Shown in pieces: positions 44,634-58,642 of a stretch of 64,000 bases of DNA (position 1 is its first letter; each line of letters starts with the position of its first letter). The notes under the pieces are model-generated. The model searched no databases and was not told the DNA's origin. It saw only the letters and a program-made list of their open reading frames with translations. Made by a program: the position numbers and the translations under genes. This DNA comes from Vreelandella olivaria (GTDB taxonomy: Bacteria; Pseudomonadota; Gammaproteobacteria; Pseudomonadales; Halomonadaceae), in the NCBI GenBank assembly GCA_004295565.1, contig AP019416.1:1-64000 (forward strand), in the 5' to 3' direction.

Positions 44634-45667
44634 CCTTGGCGCTTTATCGATCCAACGTGCCCGTTTGGGTTGGTACGTACCAGCGTACGGGGCGTAGCTC
44701 TTTTCGATTAACTCATCGACATTGAGCAGCGTCGCGAAAATCGCCATTCGCATGGGAATACCGTTATCGGTTTGGCGGAAAATCGCCAAGCGCGGGTCGC
44801 CGTTAAGGTCGACGTTTAAGTCATTGGCGCCGGGGCGGCTATCCCTGGGCAGCGGGTGCATCACAATCGTGCTTTGACTGCAGCGGTGATCTAGGAAATC
44901 ACGATTGACCATAAAGTCATCGGACAACCCCTGAAAGCTCTCATTCATCTCATCAGTAAAGCGCTCTTTCTGAATGCGCGTGGTGTACACAACGTCTAAA
45001 TCGGCGAAGTCGCTGGCCAATGAGTCGCGCTGCTCAATGCGGTGGCCGCGAGAGGCTACTAAGTCAATGAGCTTGGAAGGCATCTCAAGGCCCGGGGGTG
45101 ACACTAGGGTAATGCGCAGTGGGTCATAAAGGGATAAAAGCTTAATCAGTGAATGTACGGTACGGCCATACTTCAAGTCGCCGGTGAGTAAGATATGTGC
45201 ACCGGTCAGCGATTTACCCAGGCGTTGAAACTCTTTGTCAATCGTATACAGGTCGAGCAGTGCCTGGCTGGGATGCTCCCCAGGGCCGTCGCCGCCATTA
45301 ATCACCGGTACATTGGTCGCCGCGGCAAACTCCGCCACCGAACCTTGATCAGGGTGACGCATGACAATGGCATCGCAGTAGCCACTCATCACGCGGCTGG
45401 TATCGTATAGCGATTCACCCTTCGCCATGGAAGAGAAGGTAAAGCCCGTGGTATCGCACACACTGCCTCCCAAGCGGCAAAGGCAGCATTGAAGCTTACT
45501 CGCGTACGGGTACTCGCTTCAAAAAACAGATTACCGAGTACAGCGCCTTCTAATACTCGGGTTACCTGGCGTCGCTGAGCAATCGGCTCCATGCGCGCAG
45601 CCACACGCAGTAAGTGGTCTACGCTTTCGCGGTTTAATGAGTCGACAGTTAATAAGTGGTGGCTCAT
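44583..45667 (-). CDS. pyrB: Aspartate carbamoyltransferase catalytic subunit (one frameshift)
   Basis: PyrB condenses carbamoyl phosphate with aspartate in pyrimidine synthesis. The carbamoyl-phosphate site FFEASTRTRVSFNAAF is near residue 50; INGGDGPGEHPSQALLDLYT and MHPLPRDSRPGANDLN follow. One base is missing near 45472. As read, the 3' end overlaps the convergent ruvX gene by 51 bp and adds RLRRGIQDRHYREAPAR; one further lost base near 44640 would end the protein at about 44630 instead. No pyrI or pyrC is adjacent. Length is about 345-361 aa. Confidence 0.93.
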
Positions 45668-45767
45668 AGCGATCCTCGGCACAGTGGTGGAAAGAGCGGT
45701 AGATAGCGCTAGTGTAACCGTCAATCAGGCTGGTGCCGAAGGGGTTTCATTCCGCTAAGGTGGGTGA

Positions 45768-45820
45768 TTTGTAATTTTTCTACAAAAGCCCTTGCCAACC
45801 CGGCCGTGAAACCGTAAAGT
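45768..45820 (+). promoter_or_regulatory. rrn promoter P1 with UP element
   Basis: TTGCCA (45792-45797) and TAAAGT (45815-45820) are 17 bp apart, with an AT-rich tract at 45768-45788 in the UP-element position. Upstream of a second promoter, as is usual for rrn operons. Confidence 0.6.
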
Positions 45821-45937
45821 ACGCATCCGCTGCCGGGGACGCCAAGCGTTACCAGCGGTGCATAAGGTGTAAAAGCCTTGGTTTGTCAGGGAGGTTAGAG
45901 CAGTTGTATCGCTCGCCTTGCTCGCTGGAAACAGCGG

Positions 45938-45965
45938 TTGACAACCACCAGGAAATGCGTAGAAT
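45938..45965 (+). promoter_or_regulatory. rrn promoter P2
   Basis: Consensus TTGACA (45938-45943) and TAGAAT (45960-45965), 16 bp apart, followed by a GC-rich discriminator. About 280 bp before the 16S gene. Confidence 0.75.
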
Positions 45966-46024
45966 ACGCCTTCCTCGCTGAGGCAAGCCAGTTCAACGGT
46001 TTGCTAGTTAAATGCAGCGAAACA

Positions 46025-46058
46025 GCTCTTTAACAATTTGATCAGGTAATTCATGTGG
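46025..46058 (+). promoter_or_regulatory. rrn leader boxA and 16S processing stem, left arm
   Basis: boxA antitermination signal GCTCTTTAACAA is at 46025-46036. TGATCAGGTAATTCATGTGG (46039-46058) pairs with 47800-47820 behind the 16S gene, forming the expected RNase III precursor stem. The remaining leader, 46059-46244, holds no other feature I can name. Confidence 0.75.
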
Positions 46059-46244
46059 GCGCTTGCTGACGTTGGTGACAAATCACCAAATATCAAGGCA
46101 AGCGACTCAAGCAATAAGGTTTTAAAGGATTCGTCCTTTGGAATCTGTTTTGAATGAATTCGTTTGAACCTTGAGCCAAGTTTGATCCGCTTTTGCTGCT
46201 GTCGGCTAGTCCGTCAGTTAGCGAGTAAGGATCACAATGATTTT

Positions 46245-47772
<1,528 letters not shown>

Positions 47773-48019
47773 AACGATGCGTCACGCGTTAGTAAGCGTC
47801 CACAATGAATTACCTGATCAGAATGCTGTTAATGAGCAGTGATAAGCCAACCGCCTGCGGCGGTGTCTTATCACTGCTTATAGCAGTCGCTCTTTAACAA
47901 TGTATATCATGCTGACAAGAACACTTCGCAAGAAGTGGTCTTAAATTGTGATACGTCTCAAGCGTATCCGGCAAAATGAAACGTTATCATTGCGACATCC
48001 AGACTCCTTCGGGTTATAG
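47773..48019 (+). other. 16S-23S spacer without tRNA genes
   Basis: The spacer is about 247 bp with no tRNA. It holds the right arm of the 16S processing stem (47800-47820), a 12-bp hairpin AGCAGTGATAAG/CTTATCACTGCT (47835-47846 with 47867-47878), a second boxA GCTCTTTAACAA (47889-47900), and the left arm of the 23S processing stem (about 48003-48026). Confidence 0.85.
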
Positions 48020-50903
<2,884 letters not shown>

Positions 50904-51048
50904 ATAACACCCAAGGGGTCTGGTCGTAATGATGACGAAGCATTAAAAAGCCGGATACGCAGCGTGTGGCCTGACTCAAATGAGCAGGCGGCAGGCAATG
51001 AGACGATCACAATTTAGCCATAGTCAGCATGATGTACATTAACCGTTA

Positions 51049-51167
51049 CGCCTGACGACCATAGCATGCGTGAACCACCTGATCCCTTGCCGAACTCAGA
51101 AGTGAAACCGCTTAGCGCCGATGGTAGTGTGGGGTCTCCCCATGCGAGAGTAGGTCATCGTCAGGCA
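51049..51167 (+). rRNA. rrf: 5S ribosomal RNA
   Basis: Terminal arms GCCTGAC and GTCAGGC pair; the core GCCGAACTCAGAAGTGAAAC and GGTAGTGTGGGGTCTCCCC match 5S rRNA. Length is about 119 nt. It closes the rrn operon about 145 bp after 23S. Confidence 0.95.
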
Positions 51168-51176
51168 CTTATTATG

Positions 51177-51215
51177 AAAAATCCCCCGGGGCTTGCGCTT
51201 TGGGGGATTTTTTTT
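51177..51215 (+). terminator. rrn operon terminator
   Basis: AAAAATCCCCC pairs with GGGGGATTTTT around a GC-rich loop, followed by more T's. A classic strong rho-independent terminator right after 5S. Confidence 0.93.
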
Positions 51216-51227
51216 GTGTTGGGTGAA

Positions 51228-51337
51228 TGGTAAGTCGTGAATCGTGAGTAGAAAAACTAAACTCTGACCACTCACCACTCACCACTCACCACTCACCACT
51301 CACCACTCACCACTCACCACTCACCACTCACCACTCA
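51228..51337. repeat. Heptamer repeat array with inverted degenerate copies
   Basis: Nine perfect tandem copies of ACTCACC span 51270-51332, with a partial tenth to 51337. On the left, 51228-51248 reads as three degenerate copies of the reverse-complement unit (GGTAAGT, CGTGAAT, CGTGAGT), so the region can form an imperfect hairpin. The SDR stop codon (TGA, minus strand, 51328-51330) lies inside the array. Confidence 0.9.
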
Positions 51338-52068
51338 ATAGGCTGGCCATCCCAAGCCCAAAAAGTACCGTTATCATCGGGCGATCGCTGGGCGATGACG
51401 GCCAGTAACTGCTCTGCTACAAAGGTGGGGGTGAATAACTTGTCTTCAGGAACCCTGGCTTGAAAGGGTTGGGAGAGCCCAGTATCGGTTGTGCCTGGGT
51501 GCAGGCATAAGACGGTGCACTGGTTATTAAGCCGCTTGAGTTCAATGGACGCTGTCTTAAACAGCATGTTATGCGCTGCTTTGCTGGCACGATAGCTGTA
51601 CCAGCCTCCTAGTTGATTATCTTCGATTGAGCCAACGCGAGCGGAAAGACTGGCAATCACTGCAGGGTGTGTTCCTTTGAAAGAGTCTTTCAGTGCCGCT
51701 AGCAGTAAGATTGGCACAAAGGCATTGATGTTCATTGTTTGCGCTAGGTTTTCGGCGCTAAGCTGATCGAGGCGCTTTTCGGGGAAGAGTTGTTGTGTGT
51801 CATCATGAAGTATGCCGATGGCATTAAAAAGAAGTGAATTGGCTGGGCGGCTAACTCTTTCTTAAGTGCATGCCTATCCTGCTCTTGGGCGACATCGAGC
51901 ATTAGGTGAGTAAGACGGGGGTCGACAAGCCGTGATGGTTGGCGGCTTACCGCAATTATGTGGCCGACTTGAGAGCAAGAGAGTAACTGCTGAACAACGG
52001 CAGACCCTATTCCCCCCTGATGCGCCGATGACCAACGCAGTAAAATGATGAGGCAGTAGACTGAACAT
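51328..52068 (-). CDS. Short-chain dehydrogenase/reductase family protein (two frameshifts)
   Basis: An NAD(P)-dependent SDR of the small CsgA/C-factor-like type. Seen are LVIGASGG(I)GSAVVQQLL at the cofactor site after repair, the catalytic WYSYRASKAAHNMLFKTASI with YxxxK, and VLCLHPGTTDTGLSQPF. An extra G lies in 52012-52017 and a missing base near 51830. Repaired length is about 246 aa. The last codons and stop run into the heptamer repeat array. Substrate unknown. Confidence 0.85.
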
Positions 52069-52138
52069 GAGAAGCCTTTGCAATCCTGCTAGTGAAGGCT
52101 TTCATTGAAACGCTATGTTGGAGACTTGTCGAGGGAGA

Positions 52139-52588
52139 TCAGGCCGAAGCGTTGATTCTGCCCGGCTGGGCGCTATTACGACCATCCGGCTTATAGAGCG
52201 TTTTTTCTGCGATTTGCCGAATGTAGTCAAGCATCGCCTGATTATGCTTCATTCGAATAGACAGCATCTGGCCCGTCAACTCATTCATACGCGAAGCTCG
52301 CTCACTCTTTTCTAGTAAGCTATCCCAGGCTGCCAGGCAGTCGGCATCGCGGGCTGCCGCTTTGGCGCCGTCAGCGCCTTCGGCATAGCCAAGACGTTTT
52401 TGTACATTGCGGCGCACAATCTCTATGCGCTCTAATTCAGCCAGTAGCGATTGCTTATCTAATGCGACTTTTGATAGTGCATCACCGTCAATGTCACCTT
52501 GCGTCAATAAATTTTGCTCGCTGGACAACAGCGAAATTAATTCATCAAGTCGCTGCTGTTGATCGGTCAGCAAGGCTGCAAGGCTCAT
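52139..52588 (-). CDS. flgN: Flagellar export chaperone FlgN
   Basis: FlgN is the cytoplasmic chaperone for the hook-filament junction proteins FlgK and FlgL. The 149-aa helical protein, with DQQQRLDELISLLSSEQNLL and a long heptad pattern, fits the family, and its position directly after flgM supports this. Intact; starts 13 bp after the flgM stop. Confidence 0.85.
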   Translation of the reverse strand: MSLAALLTDQQQRLDELISLLSSEQNLLTQGDIDGDALSKVALDKQSLLAELERIEIVRRNVQKRLGYAEGADGAKAAARDADCLAAWDSLLEKSERASRMNELTGQMLSIRMKHNQAMLDYIRQIAEKTLYKPDGRNSAQPGRINASA

Positions 52589-52601
52589 TTAAAGCGTCTC
52601 C

Positions 52602-52868
52602 TTAAAAATCTTTAAGATTTGCAATGAGGCCCTCGGCGATGCGATCAGCACTCATTTCCAGGCGGCCCTCACGAATAGCGTCACGGATTTCTTCAACTTT
52701 GGCGCTATCGATATCCTGAGATTCATCGATACTTGTTTGGCTCAATTGAGTCGATTCGCGCGTTGTACCACCGGGCGTTGCCGGAGTCACGCTATTAGCC
52801 TTTTGCGTTTCATCGCGCTGCTGGGCTTGGTTAGAGCGTAACAGCGAATTAATGTTATCAATATTCAC
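52602..52868 (-). CDS. flgM: Anti-sigma-28 factor FlgM
   Basis: FlgM holds sigma-28 (FliA) inactive until it is exported through the finished hook. The 88-aa protein has a low-complexity N-terminus and the conserved C-terminal VEEIRDAIREGRLEMSADRI, which binds sigma-28. A strong sigma-28 promoter lies upstream (52931-52957), giving the expected feedback control. Confidence 0.93.
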   Translation of the reverse strand: MNIDNINSLLRSNQAQQRDETQKANSVTPATPGGTTRESTQLSQTSIDESQDIDSAKVEEIRDAIREGRLEMSADRIAEGLIANLKDF

Positions 52869-52930
52869 GTCGTCTGCCTCATCGTCAGCGTCGATGCGCT
52901 TTGCGTTTAGTGTAGCTTGTATGAAGATAA

Positions 52931-52957
52931 CTATCGGCAGGGCTGAGTATAACTTTA
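52931..52957 (-). promoter_or_regulatory. Sigma-28 promoter of flgMN
   Basis: On the minus strand TAAAGTTA, 11 bases, then GCCGATAG; compare the consensus TAAAGTTT-N11-GCCGATAA. It lies between the flgA stop and flgM start. Confidence 0.85.
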
Positions 52958-52966
52958 GGTGGTAAG

Positions 52967-53681
52967 TTAAAAATCCACCACTAAAGTACCCCGGTCAGTG
53001 ACGCGGGCAGTCAGAATTTCCCGTGAACCAAAACGAACCCTGACCCGCTCACCAAGCGCGCCATTTTCAAGCGCTTCGCCTTCGCGTGAAACGCGGAAAG
53101 CAGAACCTTGTGCTATGACAGTAACGCGCTGCCCGCGTTCAACTAAGTGAGGCGCTTGTAAATAATGGGCTAAAAAGGCGCTGCCACTGCGAATGGGGCG
53201 CTGAGCTATTTTGCCCACAATATCTTCTTCAGCAGTGAGTGCCTGAGCTGACAGGTCACCAAGGTTGCCACCGCGTTCGCTTAGCATGTTTGAGGTGATC
53301 AGTGTGCCCCGCTCAATATCTCTTGCCGCCACCATGTAATTGCCGATGACATCAATTTGGGCCTGCAAGTAGCGGACTTGGCGACTGTTTTCACCGCAAC
53401 GTACACCAACCGAAACGCGGCCCAAGGGCGCTTGATTGGCATTGGGTAAAAAGGCTCCGGTTGGACGCATTCCGGTAAATGTGGGGACGGTGGTCGTAAG
53501 TCAATCACCACCTCTTCGCCTAATGCTCGTGTTTCTTCGTATAAAAACTGGTGTACTTGTTGGATAAGGTTATCGTCATCAGCCTGAGCTTTGGTTAACG
53601 CAGTGGCGCATAGGATTGCCAAAAGAGAATCACTGGCCAGTAGCGAAGCCAGCTTGGCTTAGTAAAGTGCTGTTTTAGCAT
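52967..53681 (-). CDS. flgA: Flagellar P-ring assembly chaperone FlgA (two frameshifts)
   Basis: FlgA is a periplasmic chaperone for P-ring assembly. After repair, the N-terminus is a signal peptide (MLKQHFTKPSWLRYWPVILF, then LAILCATALTKAQA). DLRPPSPHLPECVQPEPF and GRVSVGVRC are family-typical, as is the C-terminal SAF domain (VAARDIERGTLITSNMLS). A base is missing at 53621-53624 and at 53448-53452. Length is about 238 aa. It is divergent from flgB. Confidence 0.92.
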
Positions 53682-53881
53682 GGAGAGATCGCTTGCTTGG
53701 GAGCTTAGGGAGGAGAGCAAAGAAGAAAACTCATTGGCCAGTGTAGCGAAAAGGTAGTAGGCGTATAAAGCGAAATGCTGGCAGAAACGCTAGCTGTTCC
53801 ATGCTTTAGGCTGACAGTTCCAGACGTATTCTCCATCATCAATAAAGTCCATTTTATTTTATGCCTCAAGCGAGGGTCGGC

Positions 53882-54316
53882 ATGATTGATCAACTGGAAT
53901 CTGCCTTTAATTTTCACCAGCAAGCCGTGAGTCTACGCCAGGCTCGCCACGAAGTCTTGGCAGCTAATATTGCCAATGCTGATACACCTAACTATAAAGC
54001 GCGCGACATCGATTTCGCCAGTGAGCTGAAAAAGGCAGTAGGCGGTACTCAGAGTGCCGCGAACAATACTGGCGGCGGTCTGACTTTAGCGCGTACTGCT
54101 AGCAACCATATTGCTGGAGAAGGCCCGGCATGGCGTGGAGCGGGCAGCGCTGATTTACTTTATCGTATTCCCGACCAACCTAGTTTGGATGGCAATACGG
54201 TTGATATGGATCGTGAGCGCACGCATTTTGCTGATAATGCTGTTCGTTATCAGGTAGGGCTCACGATGCTCAATAGCCGTATTCAAGGACTGAAAAATGC
54301 CATGCAGCCCGAATAA
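53882..54316 (+). CDS. flgB: Flagellar proximal rod protein FlgB
   Basis: FlgB builds the proximal rod. 144 aa, intact. LRQARHEVLAANIANADTPN and YKARDIDFASELKKAV match E. coli FlgB closely. ATG 53882 is chosen over an in-frame ATG at 53861 because MIDQLESAFNFHQQA aligns with the family start. First gene of a tight flgBCDEFGHIJ cluster; the 200-bp divergent region to flgA holds the promoter, but no clear sigma-54 or sigma-28 site is seen. Confidence 0.95.
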   Translation: MIDQLESAFNFHQQAVSLRQARHEVLAANIANADTPNYKARDIDFASELKKAVGGTQSAANNTGGGLTLARTASNHIAGEGPAWRGAGSADLLYRIPDQPSLDGNTVDMDRERTHFADNAVRYQVGLTMLNSRIQGLKNAMQPE

Positions 54317-54347
54317 ACCAGCCAAATTAGTGAGGAGTTAACTAACG

Positions 54348-54758
54348 ATGTCGATGTTTTCTGCTTTTGATATTGCCAGCTCCGCAATGAGCGCCCAGTC
54401 CCAGCGAATGAATGTTACCGCTAGCAATATGGCCAATGCTGACAGTGTTGCTGGGCCTGATGGTGAAACCTATCGGGCGAAACAGGTAATGTTTCAGACC
54501 CAGGCGCAAAGCAACCGCTATGGTGTTGGTGGGGTGCGCGTCACTGAAGTCGTGGAAGACGATTCACCACTGCGTATGGAGTACATGCCTAGCCATCCAG
54601 CAGCCGATGAAGAGGGCTATGTGGCAAAGCCCAATGTTGAGCCGGTGTATGAAATGGTCAATATGATCTCTGCATCGCGCTCTTATCAAGCCAACGTTGA
54701 AGTATTTAATACCAGTAAGCAGATGCTGATGCAGACGCTTTCATTGGGTGAGGGCTAA
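54348..54758 (+). CDS. flgC: Flagellar proximal rod protein FlgC
   Basis: FlgC is a proximal rod protein. 136 aa, intact. N-terminal SAMSAQSQRMNVTASNMANA and C-terminal EPVYEMVNMISASRSYQANV carry the coiled-coil ends common to rod and hook proteins. GAGGAG precedes the ATG. Two bases separate it from flgD. Confidence 0.96.
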   Translation: MSMFSAFDIASSAMSAQSQRMNVTASNMANADSVAGPDGETYRAKQVMFQTQAQSNRYGVGGVRVTEVVEDDSPLRMEYMPSHPAADEEGYVAKPNVEPVYEMVNMISASRSYQANVEVFNTSKQMLMQTLSLGEG

Positions 54759-54760
54759 TC

Positions 54761-55450
54761 ATGAGCACTATTGATCCAACTACGTTATCAAAGATTAATG
54801 GTGGCGGTGTCCAGCTTAAGCAGAGCCAATCAGATGAGCTGCGTAATAGCTTTATGACGCTACTAATAACCCAGCTGCAAAATCAAGATCCTCTCAAGCC
54901 CATGGAAAACGCTGAGATGACATCGCAAATCGCTCAGATCAACACAGTGAGCGGTATTGAGCAGCTGAATAGTACTTTAAAGAGTATTACTAGCCAGATG
55001 GATGCCAATCAAGCATTGCAAGCAAGTGGCTTGATCGGCCAAGGCGTGATGGTACCTGGGCGTCAGATTATGTTGGAACAGGATAGTGAAGGTAAGCCCT
55101 ATTCAACACCCTTCGGCATTGAGCTAGCCAAGCCAGCGGCTAATGTGCAAGCGACCATTTTGGGCCAAGGCGGCCAGGTTATTCGTCGCTATGACTTAGG
55201 AGCTGTTGATTCGGGAGTGCAATCTTTCAAGTGGGATGGGAAAAACGATCAGGGTGAAGTGGTCGCCAGTAATCGCTATACCGTTCAGCTAAAAGCAACC
55301 AACGGTGAAGGCGAAGCAATCGAATCAATCGCGCTTAACTATGCCATCGTCAATAGTGTTACGCCTAATGATGGTAATGGCGGTGTCAGGCTGGATCTTG
55401 GCGCGATTTACGGTCAAATAAGCCTTAACGACGTCAAACAAATTCTTTGA
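54761..55450 (+). CDS. flgD: Flagellar hook capping protein FlgD
   Basis: FlgD caps the growing hook. 229 aa, intact. The N-terminal NSFMTLLITQLQNQDPLKPM and QINTVSGIEQLNSTL are diagnostic; the C-terminal part has the FLG-Ig-like fold with FKWDGKNDQGEVV and SNRYTVQL. Confidence 0.96.
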   Translation: MSTIDPTTLSKINGGGVQLKQSQSDELRNSFMTLLITQLQNQDPLKPMENAEMTSQIAQINTVSGIEQLNSTLKSITSQMDANQALQASGLIGQGVMVPGRQIMLEQDSEGKPYSTPFGIELAKPAANVQATILGQGGQVIRRYDLGAVDSGVQSFKWDGKNDQGEVVASNRYTVQLKATNGEGEAIESIALNYAIVNSVTPNDGNGGVRLDLGAIYGQISLNDVKQIL

Positions 55451-55482
55451 TTTTAAAGCATTAACTTATTTCTAGGAGAGAA

Positions 55483-56984
55483 ATGAGCTTTTCCCAAGCA
55501 TTAAGCGGCCTCAATGCCCAGGCGGAAAACCTAAAAATCTTAGGTAATAATATTGCCAACTCGCAAACCGTAGGCTTTAAAAGCTCAGGCGCGCTATTTG
55601 CCGATGTTTTCGCTGGCGCCAGCAGTCAAGTTGGGTTGGGTGTTAAAATCGCCGATGTACGCCAAGACTTTACCGCCGGTGACTTAGAAACCAGCGGACG
55701 AACCTTGGATCTGGCAGTGGCTGGCGCAGGCTTCTATCGCGTTGAACTAACTAGTGGGGAAGCCGCTTATACTCGCAACGGTCAATTTAGCCAGGATAAT
55801 CAAGGCTTCCTGGTTAATGCCGCCGGTCAACGTTTAACCGGGTACGGGCTTTCTGATGCGAATGACCCGTTTTCTGCTGTCGTGCCAGGCGGCGCGCCTC
55901 AAGCGCTAAATATTCCGGCTGCTGATATTCCTGCCAAGGCGACTGCTCAAGTAACAGCTACTTATAACTTGAATGCCAGCGCAGTACCGGGACAGGGAGT
56001 ACAGACATCAACAGTTCGTGCTCAGGATGAGAATGGCGATTTAATTACGGTTGATAATGCAGGTAACTATGCACTCGGTGGTGATCCATTAGAACTCGAT
56101 GTTTCATATCACTATTCCAATAGTTTTACGACCTTTGACTCCCTGGGTAATGAACGCAATATTACGATGTACTATGAAAAGGTAGATAATAATACCTGGA
56201 AAGCGTTTCAAGCTGTCGATGGCAAGCTCACATTTAGTGGCGCAGCTGGCGGTGCAACAGACCTAGATAACGCCTTCTGGTTGAGATTTAACGGCAACGG
56301 TCAGCTTGCTAAATATAGCGATCTTGACGCAGCGACGAATGGCACGCGAGACGAAGACGATATAGTGGGGTTGCTGATGCTGGTTATAGCCTCACTTTTG
56401 GTGCGGCTAATCCCCTCAATGTAAATAATGCTTCAGCTAATGGTCAAGATGCAGCTAACGCCTTCAATCAAGCGTCTGTTGATAATGCAAATGTCACTAA
56501 AGCCTTTGCAGACTTAGATTTTATTGTAGGCGACGGCGCTAAGCCTCTTAGCTATGACCTGACCCTGACGGGAACGACGCAATTTAACAATAACTCAGTG
56601 CAGAACACGCTGACTCAGAACGGCTATACATCTGGTAGCTTGTCAGGCTTGGAAATTACCCGTGATGGCCGTGTTATTCGTATTTACACAAACGAACAGC
56701 GCCGTGACGCAGGGCAAATTGTATTGGCCAATTTTGCCAATGAAGAAGGCTTGCAGTCGATTGGTGATAACGCCTGGCGCGAAACCAATGCGTCGGGTAT
56801 CGGCATTATTGGTACGGGTGGTACTGGCGTCTTTGGAACGATTGAGTCTGGCGTGCTTGAAAACTCAAACGTGGACTTAGCGAAACAGCTGGTGGATACC
56901 ATCGTTGCACAGCGTGCCTATCAGGCTAATTCAACATCGATTAGCACCCAGGATGAGCTCCTTCAGACCATTATTAATCTTTAA
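55483..56984 (+). CDS. flgE: Flagellar hook protein FlgE (one frameshift)
   Basis: FlgE is the hook subunit. N-terminal MSFSQALSGLNAQAENLKIL and NNIANSQTVGFKSS, and C-terminal LENSNVDLAKQLVDTIVAQR with AYQANSTSISTQDELLQTII, are the conserved ends; the middle is the variable surface domain. One G is missing at 56367-56370. Repaired length is about 500 aa. AGGAGA precedes the ATG. Confidence 0.95.
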
Positions 56985-57015
56985 TAGTGGATCATCGAGG
57001 TAAGGAGTAAGTAAC

Positions 57016-57774
57016 GTGGATCGAATGCTCTATACCGCCATGAGTGGTGCCAAGCACGCGATGGAACAGCAGTCGGTGGTGAGCAATAACCTATCGAATG
57101 TGAGCACCACTGGCTTTCGTGCGCAGCTGCAAGCTGTTCGATCGGTGCCCGTTCAGGGCGAAGCTCTACTGGCAACGCGCATCTCTGCGGTGACGACTAC
57201 GCCGGGCAGTGATTTTTCTCAAGGGCCCGTTGAGTATACTGGTCGCACCCTTGATATTGCGATGCAGGATGATGCGTGGATGGCAGTACAAGCGAATGAC
57301 GGTACTGAAACCTATACACGTCGTGGCGACTTGCAGATAGACAGTGACGGTGTGCTGCTAAATGTTGGACGGCCGGTAATGGGCGAAGGTGGCCCTATCG
57401 CCATCCCGCAAGGGGCCCAGGTATCCATTGGCGCCGACGGAACGATTAGTGCCATTCCCGAAGGGGTTGGCCCGGAAGCACTGGTCGAGGTAGGTCGCAT
57501 TAAGCTGGTGACACCGGATGCGGGAGCGCTAACCCGCGGTGAGGACGGCCTGTTTCGTGCACCGCTTAATAATGAAGGTGGGCCAGGTGCATTGCCCGTC
57601 GATGAAGATGCCAAGCTGGTAAGCGGCGCACTGGAAGGTAGTAATGTCAGCGCCATTGATGCCATGGTCTCCATGATCGATGTGGCACGTCGTTACGATA
57701 TGCAAATGAAAGTGCTGAGTACGGCTGACGAAAATGCCCAGCGCGCCAACAGCATTTTATCTATCCAAGGTTGA
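57016..57774 (+). CDS. flgF: Flagellar proximal rod protein FlgF
   Basis: FlgF is a proximal rod protein. 252 aa, intact, with a GTG start giving MDRMLYTAMSGAKHAMEQQS, matching E. coli MDHAIYTAM. SNNLSNVSTTGFRAQLQAVR and the C-terminal LEGSNVSAIDAMVSMIDVAR are typical. AAGGAG lies about 10 bases upstream. Confidence 0.95.
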   Translation: MDRMLYTAMSGAKHAMEQQSVVSNNLSNVSTTGFRAQLQAVRSVPVQGEALLATRISAVTTTPGSDFSQGPVEYTGRTLDIAMQDDAWMAVQANDGTETYTRRGDLQIDSDGVLLNVGRPVMGEGGPIAIPQGAQVSIGADGTISAIPEGVGPEALVEVGRIKLVTPDAGALTRGEDGLFRAPLNNEGGPGALPVDEDAKLVSGALEGSNVSAIDAMVSMIDVARRYDMQMKVLSTADENAQRANSILSIQG

Positions 57775-57824
57775 TGCTGGCCATTCAACGCTGATGTTAG
57801 TCAGTCGGCCAAGGGAGTTTATTT

Positions 57825-58605
57825 ATGATTAAGTCGTTATGGACAGCTAAAACTGGTTTGGAATCTCAGCAAACCAAATTAGATGTAATTTCAAATAACT
57901 TGGCCAACGTGAGTACTAATGGTTTCAAGCGTTCACGTCCGGTGTTCGAAGACCTGCTGTATCAGAACATGCGTCAGCCAGGTGCCCAGAACAACATCCA
58001 GGATCGCTTGCCATCTGGTATGCAGATCGGCACCGGTGTACGGGCTGTAGCGACTGAGCGTCTGCATACCCAGGGAAGCCTGGAGCAGACTGAAAATTCA
58101 CGTGACCTCGCGATCGATGGCGAAGGTTTTTTCAGGTACTCATGCCTGACGGCACAACGGCATACACGCGCGATGGCAGTTTTCAGCTAAATCAGAATGG
58201 CCAAATGGTAACCGCCAATGGTTATCCGGTTGAACCCGCTATCTTCCTGCCGGCTAATGCGCTATCAGTCAGTGTCGGTGAGGACGGTACGGTCAGCGTC
58301 CGTCAGCCTGGCGTTGCCGCAGATAATGAGGTAGGACAAATTACCGTCAGTACCTTTATCAATCCAGCAGGCCTTGAGAGCCTCGGTGGCAACTTATATC
58401 TAGAGACGGGGCTTCAGGCGCGCCTAACGAGAATATGCCGGGCATGAATGGAGCTGGCCGCCTATTCCAAGGCTATGTCGAAACATCCAACGTCAACGTC
58501 GTTGAGGAGATGGTCAATATGATTCAGACTCAGCGTGCCTATGAAATCAATAGCAAAGCGGTGTCCACCAGCGATGAAATGTTGGCACGCTTAAGCCAGC
58601 TGTAA
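57825..58605 (+). CDS. flgG: Flagellar distal rod protein FlgG (two frameshifts)
   Basis: FlgG makes the distal rod. [58 protein letters not shown] and the C-terminal [20 protein letters not shown] are highly conserved. One base is missing near 58133 and one at 58408-58411. Repaired length is 260 aa, as in E. coli, ending at TAA 58603-58605. Confidence 0.96.
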
Positions 58606-58642
58606 CTAGTGTTACTCATCGGGCTTACTTATAGGTTGCGTT

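Noticed and set aside
51261-51337. CRISPR array
   Set aside because: The units are 7 bp and directly adjacent, with no spacers; it is a simple tandem repeat.
53778-53796. Possible sigma-54 promoter before flgB (TGGCAG then TAGC)
   Set aside because: The GG to GC spacing is 11 rather than 10 bases and the second box is poor; I could not support it.
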